Shown one piece after another: positions 1 through 7,998 of a stretch of DNA of 53,901 nucleotides (its first letter is position 1; each line of letters starts with the position of its first letter). This stretch comes from JAVVEW01 sp032251045. Lineage in GTDB: Bacteria > Pseudomonadota > Gammaproteobacteria > Methylococcales > Methylomonadaceae. The position numbers and the translations under genes were made by a program. The notes under the pieces are model-generated. The model saw nothing but the letters and a program-made list of their open reading frames with translations, was not told the origin of the DNA and did no database searches. The stretch lies in contig JAVVEW010000012.1 of NCBI GenBank assembly GCA_032251045.1, positions 1-53,901 of the forward strand. Reading direction: 5' to 3'.

Positions 1-519
1 CAGGCCATCGCGCAGTTCCCGGGCGATGTCAGGCTGATGCAGGTTATCGACAATGGGCTTGTCGTATTCATCGACCAGAATGACCACGCGCTGGCGGTAT
101 TTTTTCTCGGCGGCTTGGATCAGTTCCCCAAAACAGGCGGGGATATCCATGCCCGGTGAGCAGGCAATATCCAGCGAGCGTTGATTGATGCGCAGCAGGT
201 CGGCCATTTTGTTGTCCAGCCCCGCACCATCACGCATCACCCCGCCGCCAAAGCTCAACCGGATGACCGGATATTTAACCGACCAGTCCCAGTGCTCATG
301 GGCATAAAGGCCGTGAAACAGCGGCTCGTTGGCTTGGAATAACTCGGCCAGGGTATCGAGCAACAGGGATTTGCCGAAACGGCGCGGGCGGGACAGGAAG
401 TAATATTTTCCTTCATCGACAAGCCGCAAGGCATAGCGCGTCTTGTCTACATAGTAATGCCCCTCCTCGCGAATCTCGCGGAAGGTGGCAATGCCGATGG
501 GCAGTTTCTTGCGTTTCAT
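1..519 (-). CDS. AAA-ATPase-like protein (DUF1703/PF09820 type), N-terminal part
   Basis: The gene starts at 519 on the minus strand and runs off the left edge, so only the first 173 residues are visible. The N-terminus has the pattern of the 'predicted AAA-ATPase' family: a start like MKRKKLPIGIATFREIREEG, a YYVDKTRY segment near residues 22-29, a P-loop-like RPRRFGKSLLLDT near residues 43-55, and a Walker-B-like VVILVDEYDKPI near residues 145-156. The family usually ends in a PD-(D/E)XK nuclease-like domain, which would lie outside the window. Its members are often multicopy and patchily distributed. Biological role is not established; defence or mobile-element functions have been suggested. 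The family call is firm, the function is not. Confidence 0.8.
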   Translation of the reverse strand, partial: MKRKKLPIGIATFREIREEGHYYVDKTRYALRLVDEGKYYFLSRPRRFGKSLLLDTLAELFQANEPLFHGLYAHEHWDWSVKYPVIRLSFGGGVMRDGAGLDNKMADLLRINQRSLDIACSPGMDIPACFGELIQAAEKKYRQRVVILVDEYDKPIVDNLHQPDIARELRDGL

Positions 520-588
520 GGCCCAAGCATAGCACAGGGACAATGACATACGGCCAGCCAATACAGCTGGCCGACCTGATTGAGTACG

Positions 589-1011
589 TTATTCGCAGCG
601 GCAAAACAGCTTGTAAGTCAGGCCCAGCACGGCGCCGAAAATGACATGTAACATGAATGTGGCCACCGCCGCCATCATGCCCATATTGGCGGCAAACAAG
701 CCTTGCCCCATCATCGGCATGACCATCACCATCATGATCAGCCAACCGATGATACCCAGGACAATGCCGCGCACCACCAAAGGACCTGGCAATTTGCCCT
801 GAATCAAGCCAAACACCACGCCGTAAATCACGCCAAACATAAAATGCGCGGCCCAGCCCAAGGCAACGATACCGCCCATTTTACTGGCCAGCATAGCGAT
901 GACATTCAGCTCCGGCATCACACCCATGGCGCCTTTGACGACCATCATGATCGACAACACCACGGTGGCAACCAGGCCGGCGATAATACCTCTGACAATA
1001 GGATGACTCAT
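589..1011 (-). CDS. Small four-helix membrane protein (DUF6789-like)
   Basis: A 140-residue protein rich in Gly, Met, Val and Ile with about four hydrophobic segments (near residues 7-27, 45-68, 78-100 and 108-133) and no soluble domain, so it should be an integral inner-membrane protein. The glycine-rich, methionine-rich helices resemble the DUF6789 group of uncharacterised bacterial membrane proteins; that assignment is by resemblance only. It stands alone: the upstream side (1012-1384) is a repeat-rich gap and the downstream gene is the unrelated AAA-ATPase-like gene. A purine-rich stretch lies just before the start codon. Function unknown. Confidence 0.7.
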   Translation of the reverse strand: MSHPIVRGIIAGLVATVVLSIMMVVKGAMGVMPELNVIAMLASKMGGIVALGWAAHFMFGVIYGVVFGLIQGKLPGPLVVRGIVLGIIGWLIMMVMVMPMMGQGLFAANMGMMAAVATFMLHVIFGAVLGLTYKLFCRCE

Positions 1012-1099
1012 AGCATTCTCCTTAAGAATTAAAAATAAATAACGGTTATGAGTCGCCCATACCGGTCTATTATTACACTTGCAAAGAACAACAAACGCA

Positions 1100-1185
1100 C
1101 AGCCATTCTCAATTTGAAGTCACCTAAGAGTTCAGTAAAGATGTGGGCAGCATGGATTGCCGTCAAGCCCCATGGGAGTCCATCG
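1100..1185 (+). repeat. MITE-like dispersed repeat, copy A (3'-truncated)
   Basis: Begins with CAGCCATTCTCAATTTG (1100-1116), whose inverse, with one mismatch, ends the copy at 18374-18390. It continues to the conserved core GGCAGCATGGATTGCCGT near 1146-1162 and breaks off after about 85 bases, next to another palindromic element. Copies at 17014-18390 and 39943-40109 share the same order of motifs. Confidence 0.7.
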
Positions 1186-1198
1186 TAAAAGTCAAAAT

Positions 1199-1269
1199 GT
1201 AGCCCGTATGAAGCAGAGCAGAATACGGAAATGGCATAGCTTGGATGCGCTACGCTGCATCCGGGCTAC
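1199..1269. repeat. Palindromic intergenic repeat (GTAGCCCG...CGGGCTAC)
   Basis: Outer arms GTAGCCCG (1199-1206) and CGGGCTAC (1262-1269) are perfect inverted repeats, and the inner part contains a second pairing, GGATGC with GCATCC near 1243-1262. The whole can fold into a long hairpin. Elements of this wording are common between genes in gammaproteobacterial genomes; no coding content. Confidence 0.65.
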
Positions 1270-1384
1270 GTTCCGCGATAACAAGTTAGAATGACGCTCC
1301 AATCCCGGTAAAATGGCTGGCCAAAGTCATGCGTATTACCCTGCCGCTTATATTCCATCCTGCCTGCCTGTGAAAACTGGATTC

Positions 1385-2257
1385 ATGCTCAAATTCATGC
1401 CCTTGCTGTTCCTGCTAGCGACAGCCGTCCTGGCGCAAACTCCGCCATCCGGCATCGGCGCTCTGGGTAAAATCGAACCCCAATCGCGCGTTCTGCGTCT
1501 GTCGCACAACCAAGGCCCTGAAGGCGCCAGGCTTTGGCGGTTAACCGTCAAGGAAGGCCAGAAAGTGGCGCAAGGCGAGGTGCTGGCGCTGTTGGCCGAT
1601 CATGACAAAAAACGCTTCACGGTCGCCGCCCGCCAAGCCGAACTTCGGCAATTACGCGCCGAACAGCAAAAACAACAGGCCGAACGGGAATTTGCCCAGG
1701 CCGAACGCCTGCGCTATCAAACCCTGGCCCAACAAGCCCAGGCCAGCCAGTCCATCGCCGAACAAAAACTACGCGATTTAACCAAAGCCGAAGCCGAACT
1801 GAAGCGTTTGTCTGCCGCCATCGAACAGGCCAAAGCAGAGCTCAACATCGCCGAAAGCGAATTTCATGACACCCTGATCAGCGCGCCGATGGCCGGCACC
1901 GTGCTGGCCATTCACAGCTGGCCGGGTGAGCGGATTGGCGATGACGGTATTCTGGAACTGGCCGATCTGACCAGGCTTGATGTGGTCGCCGAAGTGTATG
2001 AAGCCGACCTGCCCCGGGTTAGCCCCGGTCAACGCGCCGAAATCAAAGCCCGAGGCGTGTCTGAGACCTATTCGGCCACGGTGCGCGAGTTGGGCTTTCT
2101 GGTCGGCAAAAACGATTTGAACGACACCGATCCTCTGGCCGACCGCGACAGCCGCGTGATTGAAGTCCGGCTGACCCTGGAAGACGCCGGCATTTTGGCG
2201 TTCCGGCATCAGCTGTACCGTCAGGTCGAAGTGCGGATTTTTGCCGATACACCATGA
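1385..2257 (+). CDS. devB: DevB-like periplasmic adaptor (HlyD/MFP family) of an ABC exporter
   Basis: Membrane-fusion protein of about 290 residues. I start it at 1385, where a hydrophobic signal or anchor segment begins (MLKFMPLLFLLATAVLA); an ATG at 1313 would add 24 unlikely residues. After an N-terminal lipoyl half-motif, a long Ala/Gln/Glu-rich coiled coil (roughly residues 65-155) gives way to a second lipoyl half and a beta-barrel region, the usual adaptor hairpin. DevB-type adaptors link an inner-membrane ABC transporter to an outer-membrane channel. The stop overlaps the next start by 4 nt (ATGA at 2254), so it is translated with the permease and ATPase. The family namesake exports heterocyst glycolipid in cyanobacteria; the substrate here is unknown. 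Confidence 0.85.
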   Translation: MLKFMPLLFLLATAVLAQTPPSGIGALGKIEPQSRVLRLSHNQGPEGARLWRLTVKEGQKVAQGEVLALLADHDKKRFTVAARQAELRQLRAEQQKQQAEREFAQAERLRYQTLAQQAQASQSIAEQKLRDLTKAEAELKRLSAAIEQAKAELNIAESEFHDTLISAPMAGTVLAIHSWPGERIGDDGILELADLTRLDVVAEVYEADLPRVSPGQRAEIKARGVSETYSATVRELGFLVGKNDLNDTDPLADRDSRVIEVRLTLEDAGILAFRHQLYRQVEVRIFADTP

Positions 2258-3423
2258 CGGCGTTGGCGAAAATGTTTTTCCCGGCCCGGCTGGCCGCCCG
2301 GCAATTAGGCCATGAACACGCCAAAACTCTGGCTGCGGTGATGGGCGTATGGTTTGCCTGTATCCTGGTGTTCATGCAGCTGGGCTTCAAGGATGCACTG
2401 TACGCCAGTGCCGCCTCCGCGCCGATCAAGCTGACCGGCGATTTGTTTCTGATCGCCACCCAGACCGAAGCCATGTGGCGCACGCAGACATTTCCACGCA
2501 GCGAACTCAAACGCACCTTGGCCCATCCTGCGGTAGCGCGCATCGAACCGGTCTATATGGGCCTGGCGCATTTCAAAAACCCCGACACACGCCTGAAAAA
2601 CACCTTGATGGTCTATGGCTACACGCCGGACAGCCAGGTGTTCAAGTTGCCGGAGATCGATGCCTTGGCAACGGATTTACGCCTGCCCGACAGCGCCGCG
2701 TTTGATTTAAGTTCGCGGCCGGAATTCGGCGTCAGCCAGGCCATTCCACCCGGCCCGCCCATTGCCACCGAAATCAACGACCGTAACACACGGATTATCG
2801 GCACCTTTCGGTTGGGTATATCGTTTGCCGCCGACGGCAATGTGCTCACGTCCACGGAAAATTTTCACCGTTTTTTCCCGTTGCGCCGCACCGACGCCAT
2901 TGATCTGGGCGTGATGTACCTGAAACCAGCAGCCGACCTTGGCGCAACTCAGCGCGATCTGCGCCAATTGTTGAACCCGTTTGTCAAAGTGTTGAGTTAT
3001 CAGGAACTGGTCGACAACGAAAAAGATTATTGGCGCAAGCGTGCGCCCATCGGTTTCATTTTCGGCTTTGGCACCATCATGGGCCTGGTGGTGGGCATGG
3101 TCATTGTCTACCAGATTCTGTTCACCGACATCAGCGGCCACTTATCCGAATATGCCACCTTGCTGGCCATGGGCTACCGGCACGGCTATCTGGTCAGGGT
3201 GGTGTTCGCCACGTCGGTCTTTCTGGCCGTGCTCGGCTTTATACCGGGCCTGTTATCCTCGCTGGCGTTGTATCATCTGGCGGAAACCAAAATCTTCATG
3301 CCCATGCCGATGACCATGGAAAAAGCCTTGACCGTATTCGCCCTGACTTTGCTCATGTGCATAGCTTCCGGGCTGTTGGCAATGACCAAACTGCGTGCGG
3401 TGGACCCAGCGGATATGTTCTGA
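2254..3423 (+). CDS. devC: DevC-like ABC exporter permease (FtsX family)
   Basis: A 389-residue permease with the FtsX/MacB-type layout: one N-terminal membrane helix (about residues 25-45), a large extracytoplasmic domain, then three helices in the last 130 residues (about 260-285, 310-340, 360-382). The N-terminal stretch with ARLAARQLGHEHAKTLAAVMG and the absence of an attached ATPase fit the DevC family. It overlaps devB by 4 nt and devA by 1 nt (TGATG at 3421-3425), which indicates tight translational coupling. Together the three proteins should form a tripartite exporter; an outer-membrane TolC-type partner is not encoded here. Confidence 0.88.
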   Translation: MTALAKMFFPARLAARQLGHEHAKTLAAVMGVWFACILVFMQLGFKDALYASAASAPIKLTGDLFLIATQTEAMWRTQTFPRSELKRTLAHPAVARIEPVYMGLAHFKNPDTRLKNTLMVYGYTPDSQVFKLPEIDALATDLRLPDSAAFDLSSRPEFGVSQAIPPGPPIATEINDRNTRIIGTFRLGISFAADGNVLTSTENFHRFFPLRRTDAIDLGVMYLKPAADLGATQRDLRQLLNPFVKVLSYQELVDNEKDYWRKRAPIGFIFGFGTIMGLVVGMVIVYQILFTDISGHLSEYATLLAMGYRHGYLVRVVFATSVFLAVLGFIPGLLSSLALYHLAETKIFMPMPMTMEKALTVFALTLLMCIASGLLAMTKLRAVDPADMF

Positions 3424-4100
3424 TGACGCCTTTGGTTGAAGTGAATAACTTAAATTACAGCTTCCGTCAGGGCGAGTTTCAAATGCCGGTGCTGAAACAG
3501 GTTTCGCTCAAGCTTTATCCCGGTGAAATCGTCATCATGAAAGGCCCGTCAGGCTCGGGCAAAACCACGTTTCTGACCCTGATCGGCGGTCTCAGAAGCG
3601 CACACGCGGGCAGTATCAAGGTATTTGGCCAAGAGCTGGTCAACAGCTCTGAAGCCCGGCGCATCGCCGTGCGCCGACAAACCGGCTATATTTTTCAACT
3701 GCATAATTTATTGCCAGCACTAACCGCACTGGAAAACGTGGCCATGGCCCTGGAGCTGGATAACCCTGGCAATGAGCGCCAGCGCCATGCCAAAGCGGCC
3801 GATATGTTGGCGGCGGTGGGCCTTGGCCAGCGTTTGCAGCATAAACCCGAACAACTGTCCGGCGGCGAACGGCAAAGAGTGTCCATTGCCCGGGCGCTGG
3901 TGCGTCATCCAAAAATGATTCTGGCCGATGAACCGACTTCGGCATTGGATAAACAGTCCGGTCAGGACGCGGTGGACAGGCTGCACGATCTGGCCAAGGA
4001 CACCGGCACCACCATTTTGTTGGTCACCCATGATGAGCGCATTCTGGACAGCGCCGACCGGATTGTCACCCTGGACGATGGCGTCTTACAATCTTCATGA
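3423..4100 (+). CDS. devA: DevA-like ABC exporter ATP-binding protein
   Basis: A 225-residue ABC ATPase of the MacB/LolD/DevA type. Walker A GPSGSGKTT is at residues 41-49, the Q-loop glutamine near 92, the signature LSGGE at 145-149 and Walker B ILADE at 166-170, followed by the D-loop SALD and the switch histidine in VTHDER. The start at 3423 overlaps the devC stop; the open frame extends upstream through devC but that part is a shadow. It powers the DevB-DevC exporter. Its own stop overlaps the mtgA start by 4 nt, so the operon continues into a cell-wall gene. Confidence 0.93.
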   Translation: MTPLVEVNNLNYSFRQGEFQMPVLKQVSLKLYPGEIVIMKGPSGSGKTTFLTLIGGLRSAHAGSIKVFGQELVNSSEARRIAVRRQTGYIFQLHNLLPALTALENVAMALELDNPGNERQRHAKAADMLAAVGLGQRLQHKPEQLSGGERQRVSIARALVRHPKMILADEPTSALDKQSGQDAVDRLHDLAKDTGTTILLVTHDERILDSADRIVTLDDGVLQSS

Positions 4101-4774
4101 TGAAACGCCTGAAACGCGCCGCGCTGATTCTGATGACCTTGTTTCTGACCCTGAGTGCAGGCCCGGTAGCGCTGCTACGGGTGTTCGATCCGCCGACCTC
4201 GGCGTTCATGCTGACCCGGCAATGGCAACTGTTCTGGCAGCGCGGCGTACCCTGGGGCATCGATTATCGCTGGCGGCCCTACTCACGCATTTCGGTTAAC
4301 TTGAAACGGGCAGTCATCGCCTCGGAAGATCAGAAATTCGCGACCCATCACGGCTTTGACTTTGCCCAGATTGAACAGGCCTTGACCGATTATCGCCACG
4401 GCAAGCCTTTGCGCGGGGCCAGCACGTTGAGCCAGCAAACGGCGAAAAATCTGTTTCTGGCCGCAAGCCGCTCCTGGCTGCGCAAACTGCTGGAAACCTG
4501 GTTCACCGTGCTGTTGGAGTTAATCTTGAGCAAACAGCGCATTCTGGAAATTTATCTCAATATTGCCGAATTCGGCGATGGTATTTACGGCGCGGAAGCG
4601 GCCAGCCAACAATTCTTTAACCGCTCCGCATCGGATTTGAACGAAGCCCAGGCGGCCTTGCTGGCCAGCGTTCTGCCTAACCCTAAACAACGCCAGGCCA
4701 GCCATCCCAGCCCGGTCATGCGCCAAAAACAACAGTGGATTTTGCAGCAAATGCGCTTGGTGACCTTGCCTTGA
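4097..4774 (+). CDS. mtgA: Monofunctional biosynthetic peptidoglycan transglycosylase
   Basis: A GT51 glycosyltransferase of 225 residues that polymerises lipid II into glycan strands without a transpeptidase domain. One N-terminal membrane helix (about residues 8-27) anchors it. Family motifs are all present: SEDQKF at 76-81 with catalytic Glu77, RGASTLSQQ at 107-115, and EIYLNIAEFG at 151-160 followed by GIYGAEAAS. Length matches the family (about 225-245). It begins inside the devA stop codon (ATGA), so it is co-translated with the exporter, which is not the usual neighbourhood of mtgA. Confidence 0.95.
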   Translation: MMKRLKRAALILMTLFLTLSAGPVALLRVFDPPTSAFMLTRQWQLFWQRGVPWGIDYRWRPYSRISVNLKRAVIASEDQKFATHHGFDFAQIEQALTDYRHGKPLRGASTLSQQTAKNLFLAASRSWLRKLLETWFTVLLELILSKQRILEIYLNIAEFGDGIYGAEAASQQFFNRSASDLNEAQAALLASVLPNPKQRQASHPSPVMRQKQQWILQQMRLVTLP

Positions 4775-4807
4775 CGGGTGAATGCGCGGAAGCTTATCCA
4801 CTCTAAA

Positions 4808-4830
4808 AATCCCCTTTTTGCAAAGGGATT
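4808..4830. repeat. Short hairpin of the CCCCT/AGGGG type
   Basis: AATCCC-CTTT pairs with AAAGGGATT around a TTGC loop, with one bulged C. It lies just after mtgA and may help stop transcription, but it lacks a clean T-run. Similar hairpins occur at 9629-9660, 34948-34973 and 50120-50136. Confidence 0.45.
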
Positions 4831-4904
4831 GAGGACAAGACGCCCTCGCCCCCAGCAAGGCGCCTGCGGCAAAGAGTCTTTTCGGTAGCCTTGAACGCTT
4901 GTGA

Positions 4905-5696
4905 TCAGCGGGTAGGTTCTTGTTGTTTGACTGCCCGCCAAAGGACATCAAGCTCGGCCAGTGTGTAACGGGAAAAATCGCCTTTATCCTGTTGCACCGC
5001 CTGTTCAATAAAGCGGAAGCGGCGGCTGAATTTTTCAGTGGCCCGTTTCAAGGCTTGTTCGGAATTGACATTAAGATGACGCGCCAGATTTACCACCACC
5101 AGCAACAAATCACCAATTTCTTCCTCGGTATGATCTGCATCACCGGACTGCCAGGCTTGCTTGACTTCGGCCAGCTCTTCCTCGACTTTGTCAAATACCG
5201 GCGCGGCTTCAGGCCAGTCAAAACCAACATGTGCAGCGCGATCCTGCGTTTTTTCACAGCGGCTTAAGGCAGGCAAATTTCTTGGGATGTCATCCAGCAC
5301 ACTGACCGCGTCGCTGGCAGCTTTTTGTTGACGCTCTTCGTGTTTAGCCGCCTCCCAGGCAGCGCGGCGCTCGGCGTCGTTAGCATAAAAAGCATCGCCA
5401 AATACGTGCGGGTGCCGGCGAATCAGTTTACTGGCAATGCCGTCGGTAATACCATCGAAGGTGAACAGACCTTGCTGTTCTGCTAAATGCGCATAAAACA
5501 CCACATTCCACAGCAAATCACCCAGTTCGGCGCATAAATCCTGATAGTCACCGCGCTCGATGGCGTCGGCAACTTCATAGGCCTCCTCAACCGTGTGGGG
5601 TGCCAGGCTTTGAAAGTCCTGCTGAAGATCCCAGGAACACCCTGTTTCCGGGTGACGCAATTGGGCCAGCAGATCAAACAAACGGGCAACATTCAA
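4905..5696 (-). CDS. mazG: Nucleoside triphosphate pyrophosphohydrolase MazG
   Basis: A 263-residue protein, exactly the usual length of gammaproteobacterial MazG, with two MazG repeats. The N-terminal repeat carries CSWD followed by HTVEEAYEVADAIE and ELGDLLWNVVFYAHLAEQ, supplying the acidic metal-binding residues (EExxE and ExxD); HPHVFGD follows near residues 94-100, and the second repeat has EEELAEVKQAW and EEIGDLLLVVVNLARHL. It hydrolyses NTPs to NMP and pyrophosphate, cleaning the nucleotide pool; in E. coli it also lowers ppGpp under stress. The start overlaps the stop of the upstream kinase gene by 4 nt, so the two are an operon. Confidence 0.95.
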   Translation of the reverse strand: MNVARLFDLLAQLRHPETGCSWDLQQDFQSLAPHTVEEAYEVADAIERGDYQDLCAELGDLLWNVVFYAHLAEQQGLFTFDGITDGIASKLIRRHPHVFGDAFYANDAERRAAWEAAKHEERQQKAASDAVSVLDDIPRNLPALSRCEKTQDRAAHVGFDWPEAAPVFDKVEEELAEVKQAWQSGDADHTEEEIGDLLLVVVNLARHLNVNSEQALKRATEKFSRRFRFIEQAVQQDKGDFSRYTLAELDVLWRAVKQQEPTR

Positions 5697-6625
5697 AATG
5701 AGCCACCAAAATTTTCCAGATACCGGGCCCTGACCTGATCCAAATCAAAGCCGTGATTTTGCGTGCCATGATGCTCGATTTTGATTGCGCCCAGAATCGC
5801 CGCAATGCGTCCGGTCACGTCCCAAGCAAAGCCGTTGATCAAACCATACAACACACCGGCCCGATACGCATCGCCGCAACCGGTCGGGTCGTTAATCGCC
5901 TGAGGACGGGCGGCGGGAATGGTCAGACATTCACCATCGGTATAAATTTTCGAGCCGTTACCCCCTAAGGTTACGATTAACGCCTTGACCTTCTGGGCTA
6001 GCTGTTCAATGCTCTGGCCGGTTTTGTCGGCCAATAATTCCGACTCATAATCATTGACGATCAGCCAATCGGCCAACTCAACGAATTCCAGCAGCTCATC
6101 ACCACTGAACATGGGCAGGCCCTGACCTGGATCGAAAATAAATGGAATGCCTTGCTCACGGCATTCACGGGCATGTTGCTGCATACCCTCTTTGCCATTG
6201 GGAGCAATAATGGCAATATCAATGTCCGCATCGGCCGGCACATGCAGATGATGCGCATAATTCATGGCGCCAGGATGAAAGGCAGTGATCTGGTTGTCGT
6301 CTTCATCGGTGGTGATGTAGGCCTGACCGGTGTAGTGATCGTCCAACACCTCGATATAGCGGGCACTCACTACTGATTGCGCTAACCATTGTGCATAGGG
6401 TTCAAAATCATGCCCTACGGTGGCCAGGATTAAAGGCTCCTCGCCCAGTTGTTTGAGGTTATAAGCGATATTGCCGGCGCAACCGCCGAATTCCCGACGT
6501 AAACCTGGCACCAAAAAAGATACATTCAGAATATGTACTTTTTCCGGCAGGATATGGTGACGAAATTTATCATGAAACACCATGATGGTGTCATAGGCCA
6601 TGGAGCCTGAAATCAAAGCACTCAT
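5693..6625 (-). CDS. PfkB-family sugar/nucleoside kinase, adenosine-kinase-like
   Basis: A 310-residue ribokinase-fold kinase. The N-terminal GSMAYDTIMVF, the LPEKVHILNVSFLVPGLRREFGG region and the GGCAGNIAYNL motif (about residues 48-57) closely resemble bacterial adenosine kinases such as mycobacterial AdoK. The PfkB signature DPTGCGDAYRAG lies at 246-257 with catalytic Asp252. It would phosphorylate adenosine or a related nucleoside or sugar with ATP. The 4-nt overlap with mazG fits a nucleotide-salvage or pool-cleaning pair. Related family members phosphorylate sugars, so the substrate needs testing; the fold and mechanism are secure. Confidence 0.82.
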   Translation of the reverse strand: MSALISGSMAYDTIMVFHDKFRHHILPEKVHILNVSFLVPGLRREFGGCAGNIAYNLKQLGEEPLILATVGHDFEPYAQWLAQSVVSARYIEVLDDHYTGQAYITTDEDDNQITAFHPGAMNYAHHLHVPADADIDIAIIAPNGKEGMQQHARECREQGIPFIFDPGQGLPMFSGDELLEFVELADWLIVNDYESELLADKTGQSIEQLAQKVKALIVTLGGNGSKIYTDGECLTIPAARPQAINDPTGCGDAYRAGVLYGLINGFAWDVTGRIAAILGAIKIEHHGTQNHGFDLDQVRARYLENFGGSF

Positions 6626-6643
6626 TAGCTTCTGTCCTTTATG

Positions 6644-7006
6644 TTAGAAAATTAACAATGCTGTCCAGGTCACAGCTGCCCAGCTCAACGATAACATCAC
6701 CGCAGCCGAACCAATGTCCTTGGCCCGACCGGACAGTTCGTGATGCTCTAAACCAACCCGGTCAACTGCCGCTTCAATGGCTGAATTCAGCAACTCCACC
6801 AACAGCACGATCACCAAACTGCCAATCAGCAATACCCGCTCGATCATGGTTTCGCCGAACAGCATTGCCAGCGGCGCGCCGATTACAAACAAAATAACCT
6901 CTTGCCGGAAGGCCTCTTCGTGATGCCAAGTGGCGCGGAAACCGGCAGCGGAAAAATAATATGCATTGACAATACGTTTTAAGCCTTTCGCGTTTTGATT
7001 GGCCAT
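6644..7006 (-). CDS. dgkA: Diacylglycerol kinase
   Basis: A 120-residue inner-membrane kinase of the DgkA family, counted from the start at 7006, which gives the expected MANQNAKGLKRI N-terminus; an ATG at 7060 would add 18 atypical residues. Three transmembrane helices follow an amphipathic N-terminus. The diagnostic sequences EAFRQEV, the catalytic helix ELLNSAIEAAVDRVG and the following HELSGRAKDIGSAAV are intact. It phosphorylates diacylglycerol left over from membrane-derived oligosaccharide synthesis, returning phosphatidic acid to lipid synthesis. It lies between the adenosine-kinase-like gene and gcvH on the same strand without overlap. Confidence 0.95.
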   Translation of the reverse strand: MANQNAKGLKRIVNAYYFSAAGFRATWHHEEAFRQEVILFVIGAPLAMLFGETMIERVLLIGSLVIVLLVELLNSAIEAAVDRVGLEHHELSGRAKDIGSAAVMLSLSWAAVTWTALLIF

Positions 7007-7072
7007 GTTGGATAAATGTGAGTATTGAAGAAAACAGGCGTTTACGCAATGCGACGCCATGATTGGCTGACA

Positions 7073-7438
7073 TCAGACACGCGCCAGATAGTCCGCTTCG
7101 CTGAGCAAGCCATCCAGTTCTGATAAGGCGCTAGGCTGAATTTTGAATAACCAGCTTTGATAAGGTGCTTCGTTGACCTGCTCGGGGCTGTCGATGAGCG
7201 CCGTGTTCACTTCACAGACAGTACCGGATAAGGGCGCATGTATATCGGATGCGCTTTTTACCGACTCAACCACGGCACAAGCGGAGCCTGCGGTGACGCT
7301 TTGCCCGGGTTTAGGTAGTTCGATATAAACCACATCACCCAGCGACTGCTGGGCAAATTCACTAATTCCGACCTCTACCAGACCCTGGTCATCGACCAAG
7401 GCCCACTCATGGCTTTCAGCAAATCGCAAGGCACTCAT
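7073..7438 (-). CDS. gcvH: Glycine cleavage system H protein
   Basis: A 121-residue lipoyl carrier protein. The lipoyl-lysine is Lys61 in the motif VESVKSASDIHAPLSG, and the N-terminal FAESHEWALV plus VEVGISEFAQQSLGDVVYIELP are typical GcvH sequences. It shuttles the methylamine group between GcvP, GcvT and lipoamide dehydrogenase. No other gcv gene is in the window, so the partners must be elsewhere, or this copy acts as a lipoate carrier. Length is slightly below the typical 125-130. Confidence 0.93.
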   Translation of the reverse strand: MSALRFAESHEWALVDDQGLVEVGISEFAQQSLGDVVYIELPKPGQSVTAGSACAVVESVKSASDIHAPLSGTVCEVNTALIDSPEQVNEAPYQSWLFKIQPSALSELDGLLSEADYLARV

Positions 7439-7518
7439 AAGACTCTAAACTCAGGATGGTTTCAGGAACAGCCGATATTACCACAAAACCGCACGCCCCC
7501 TGTTGAGCGGCGTCCCGC

Positions 7519-7998
7519 TCAGCCCGGCTTGCCTGCCGCGTCCAAGCCACTTACAGCCGCAGCCAAGCGCTCAAGTCGCGACACGTTGTCACTCGTTAAG
7601 GTCAGTCTGCGTCCGGCGCCGGCATACTCCAGTCGCACGCCAACATCTGCCTTAGGCAACATACCCCGCCCGTTTTCCGGCCATTCGATCAAGCACAGCG
7701 CCGACTGTTCCAGATAATCACGCATGCCGATATATTCCAGCTCTTCGGGCGAGGCCAGACGATACAAATCAAAATGATAAATCGCCCCCGTTGCCACACG
7801 ATAGCTTTCCACCAACGTATAGGTTGGGCTTTTCACCAACCCCTGCCAACCGGCAGCCTGCAACAGGGCACGCACCAAGGTAGTTTTGCCCGCGCCCAAA
7901 TCGCCTTGTAAATACACACAGCCGCCGGATTGAAGCACCGGCCACAAGGCACGACCGATCGCTTCGGTGGCTGTGCTATCGGGCAAGTCAATCCGCAT
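7519..7998 (-). CDS. tsaE: tRNA N6-threonylcarbamoyladenosine biosynthesis ATPase TsaE
   Basis: A P-loop protein of 159 residues needed for t6A37 modification of ANN-decoding tRNAs, working with TsaB, TsaC and TsaD. Walker A GDLGAGKTT is at residues 32-40, followed by the family sequences VKSPTYTLVESY and IYHFDLYRL and the C-terminal IEWPENG. I chose the start at 7998 because a GAGG sequence lies about 10 nt ahead; an ATG at 8013 has no such site. It overlaps the nnr gene by 11 nt, matching the widespread nnr-tsaE pairing in Gammaproteobacteria. Confidence 0.95.
   Translation of the reverse strand: MRIDLPDSTATEAIGRALWPVLQSGGCVYLQGDLGAGKTTLVRALLQAAGWQGLVKSPTYTLVESYRVATGAIYHFDLYRLASPEELEYIGMRDYLEQSALCLIEWPENGRGMLPKADVGVRLEYAGAGRRLTLTSDNVSRLERLAAAVSGLDAAGKPG

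Larger units (their letters stand above)
1012..1384. other. Repeat-rich intergenic region
   Basis: No gene is visible. It holds a truncated copy of a dispersed MITE-like repeat (1100 to about 1185) and a separate palindromic repeat (1199-1269), listed individually. It must also contain the divergent promoters for the membrane-protein gene and the devBCA operon, but I could not identify convincing hexamers. Confidence 0.6.
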
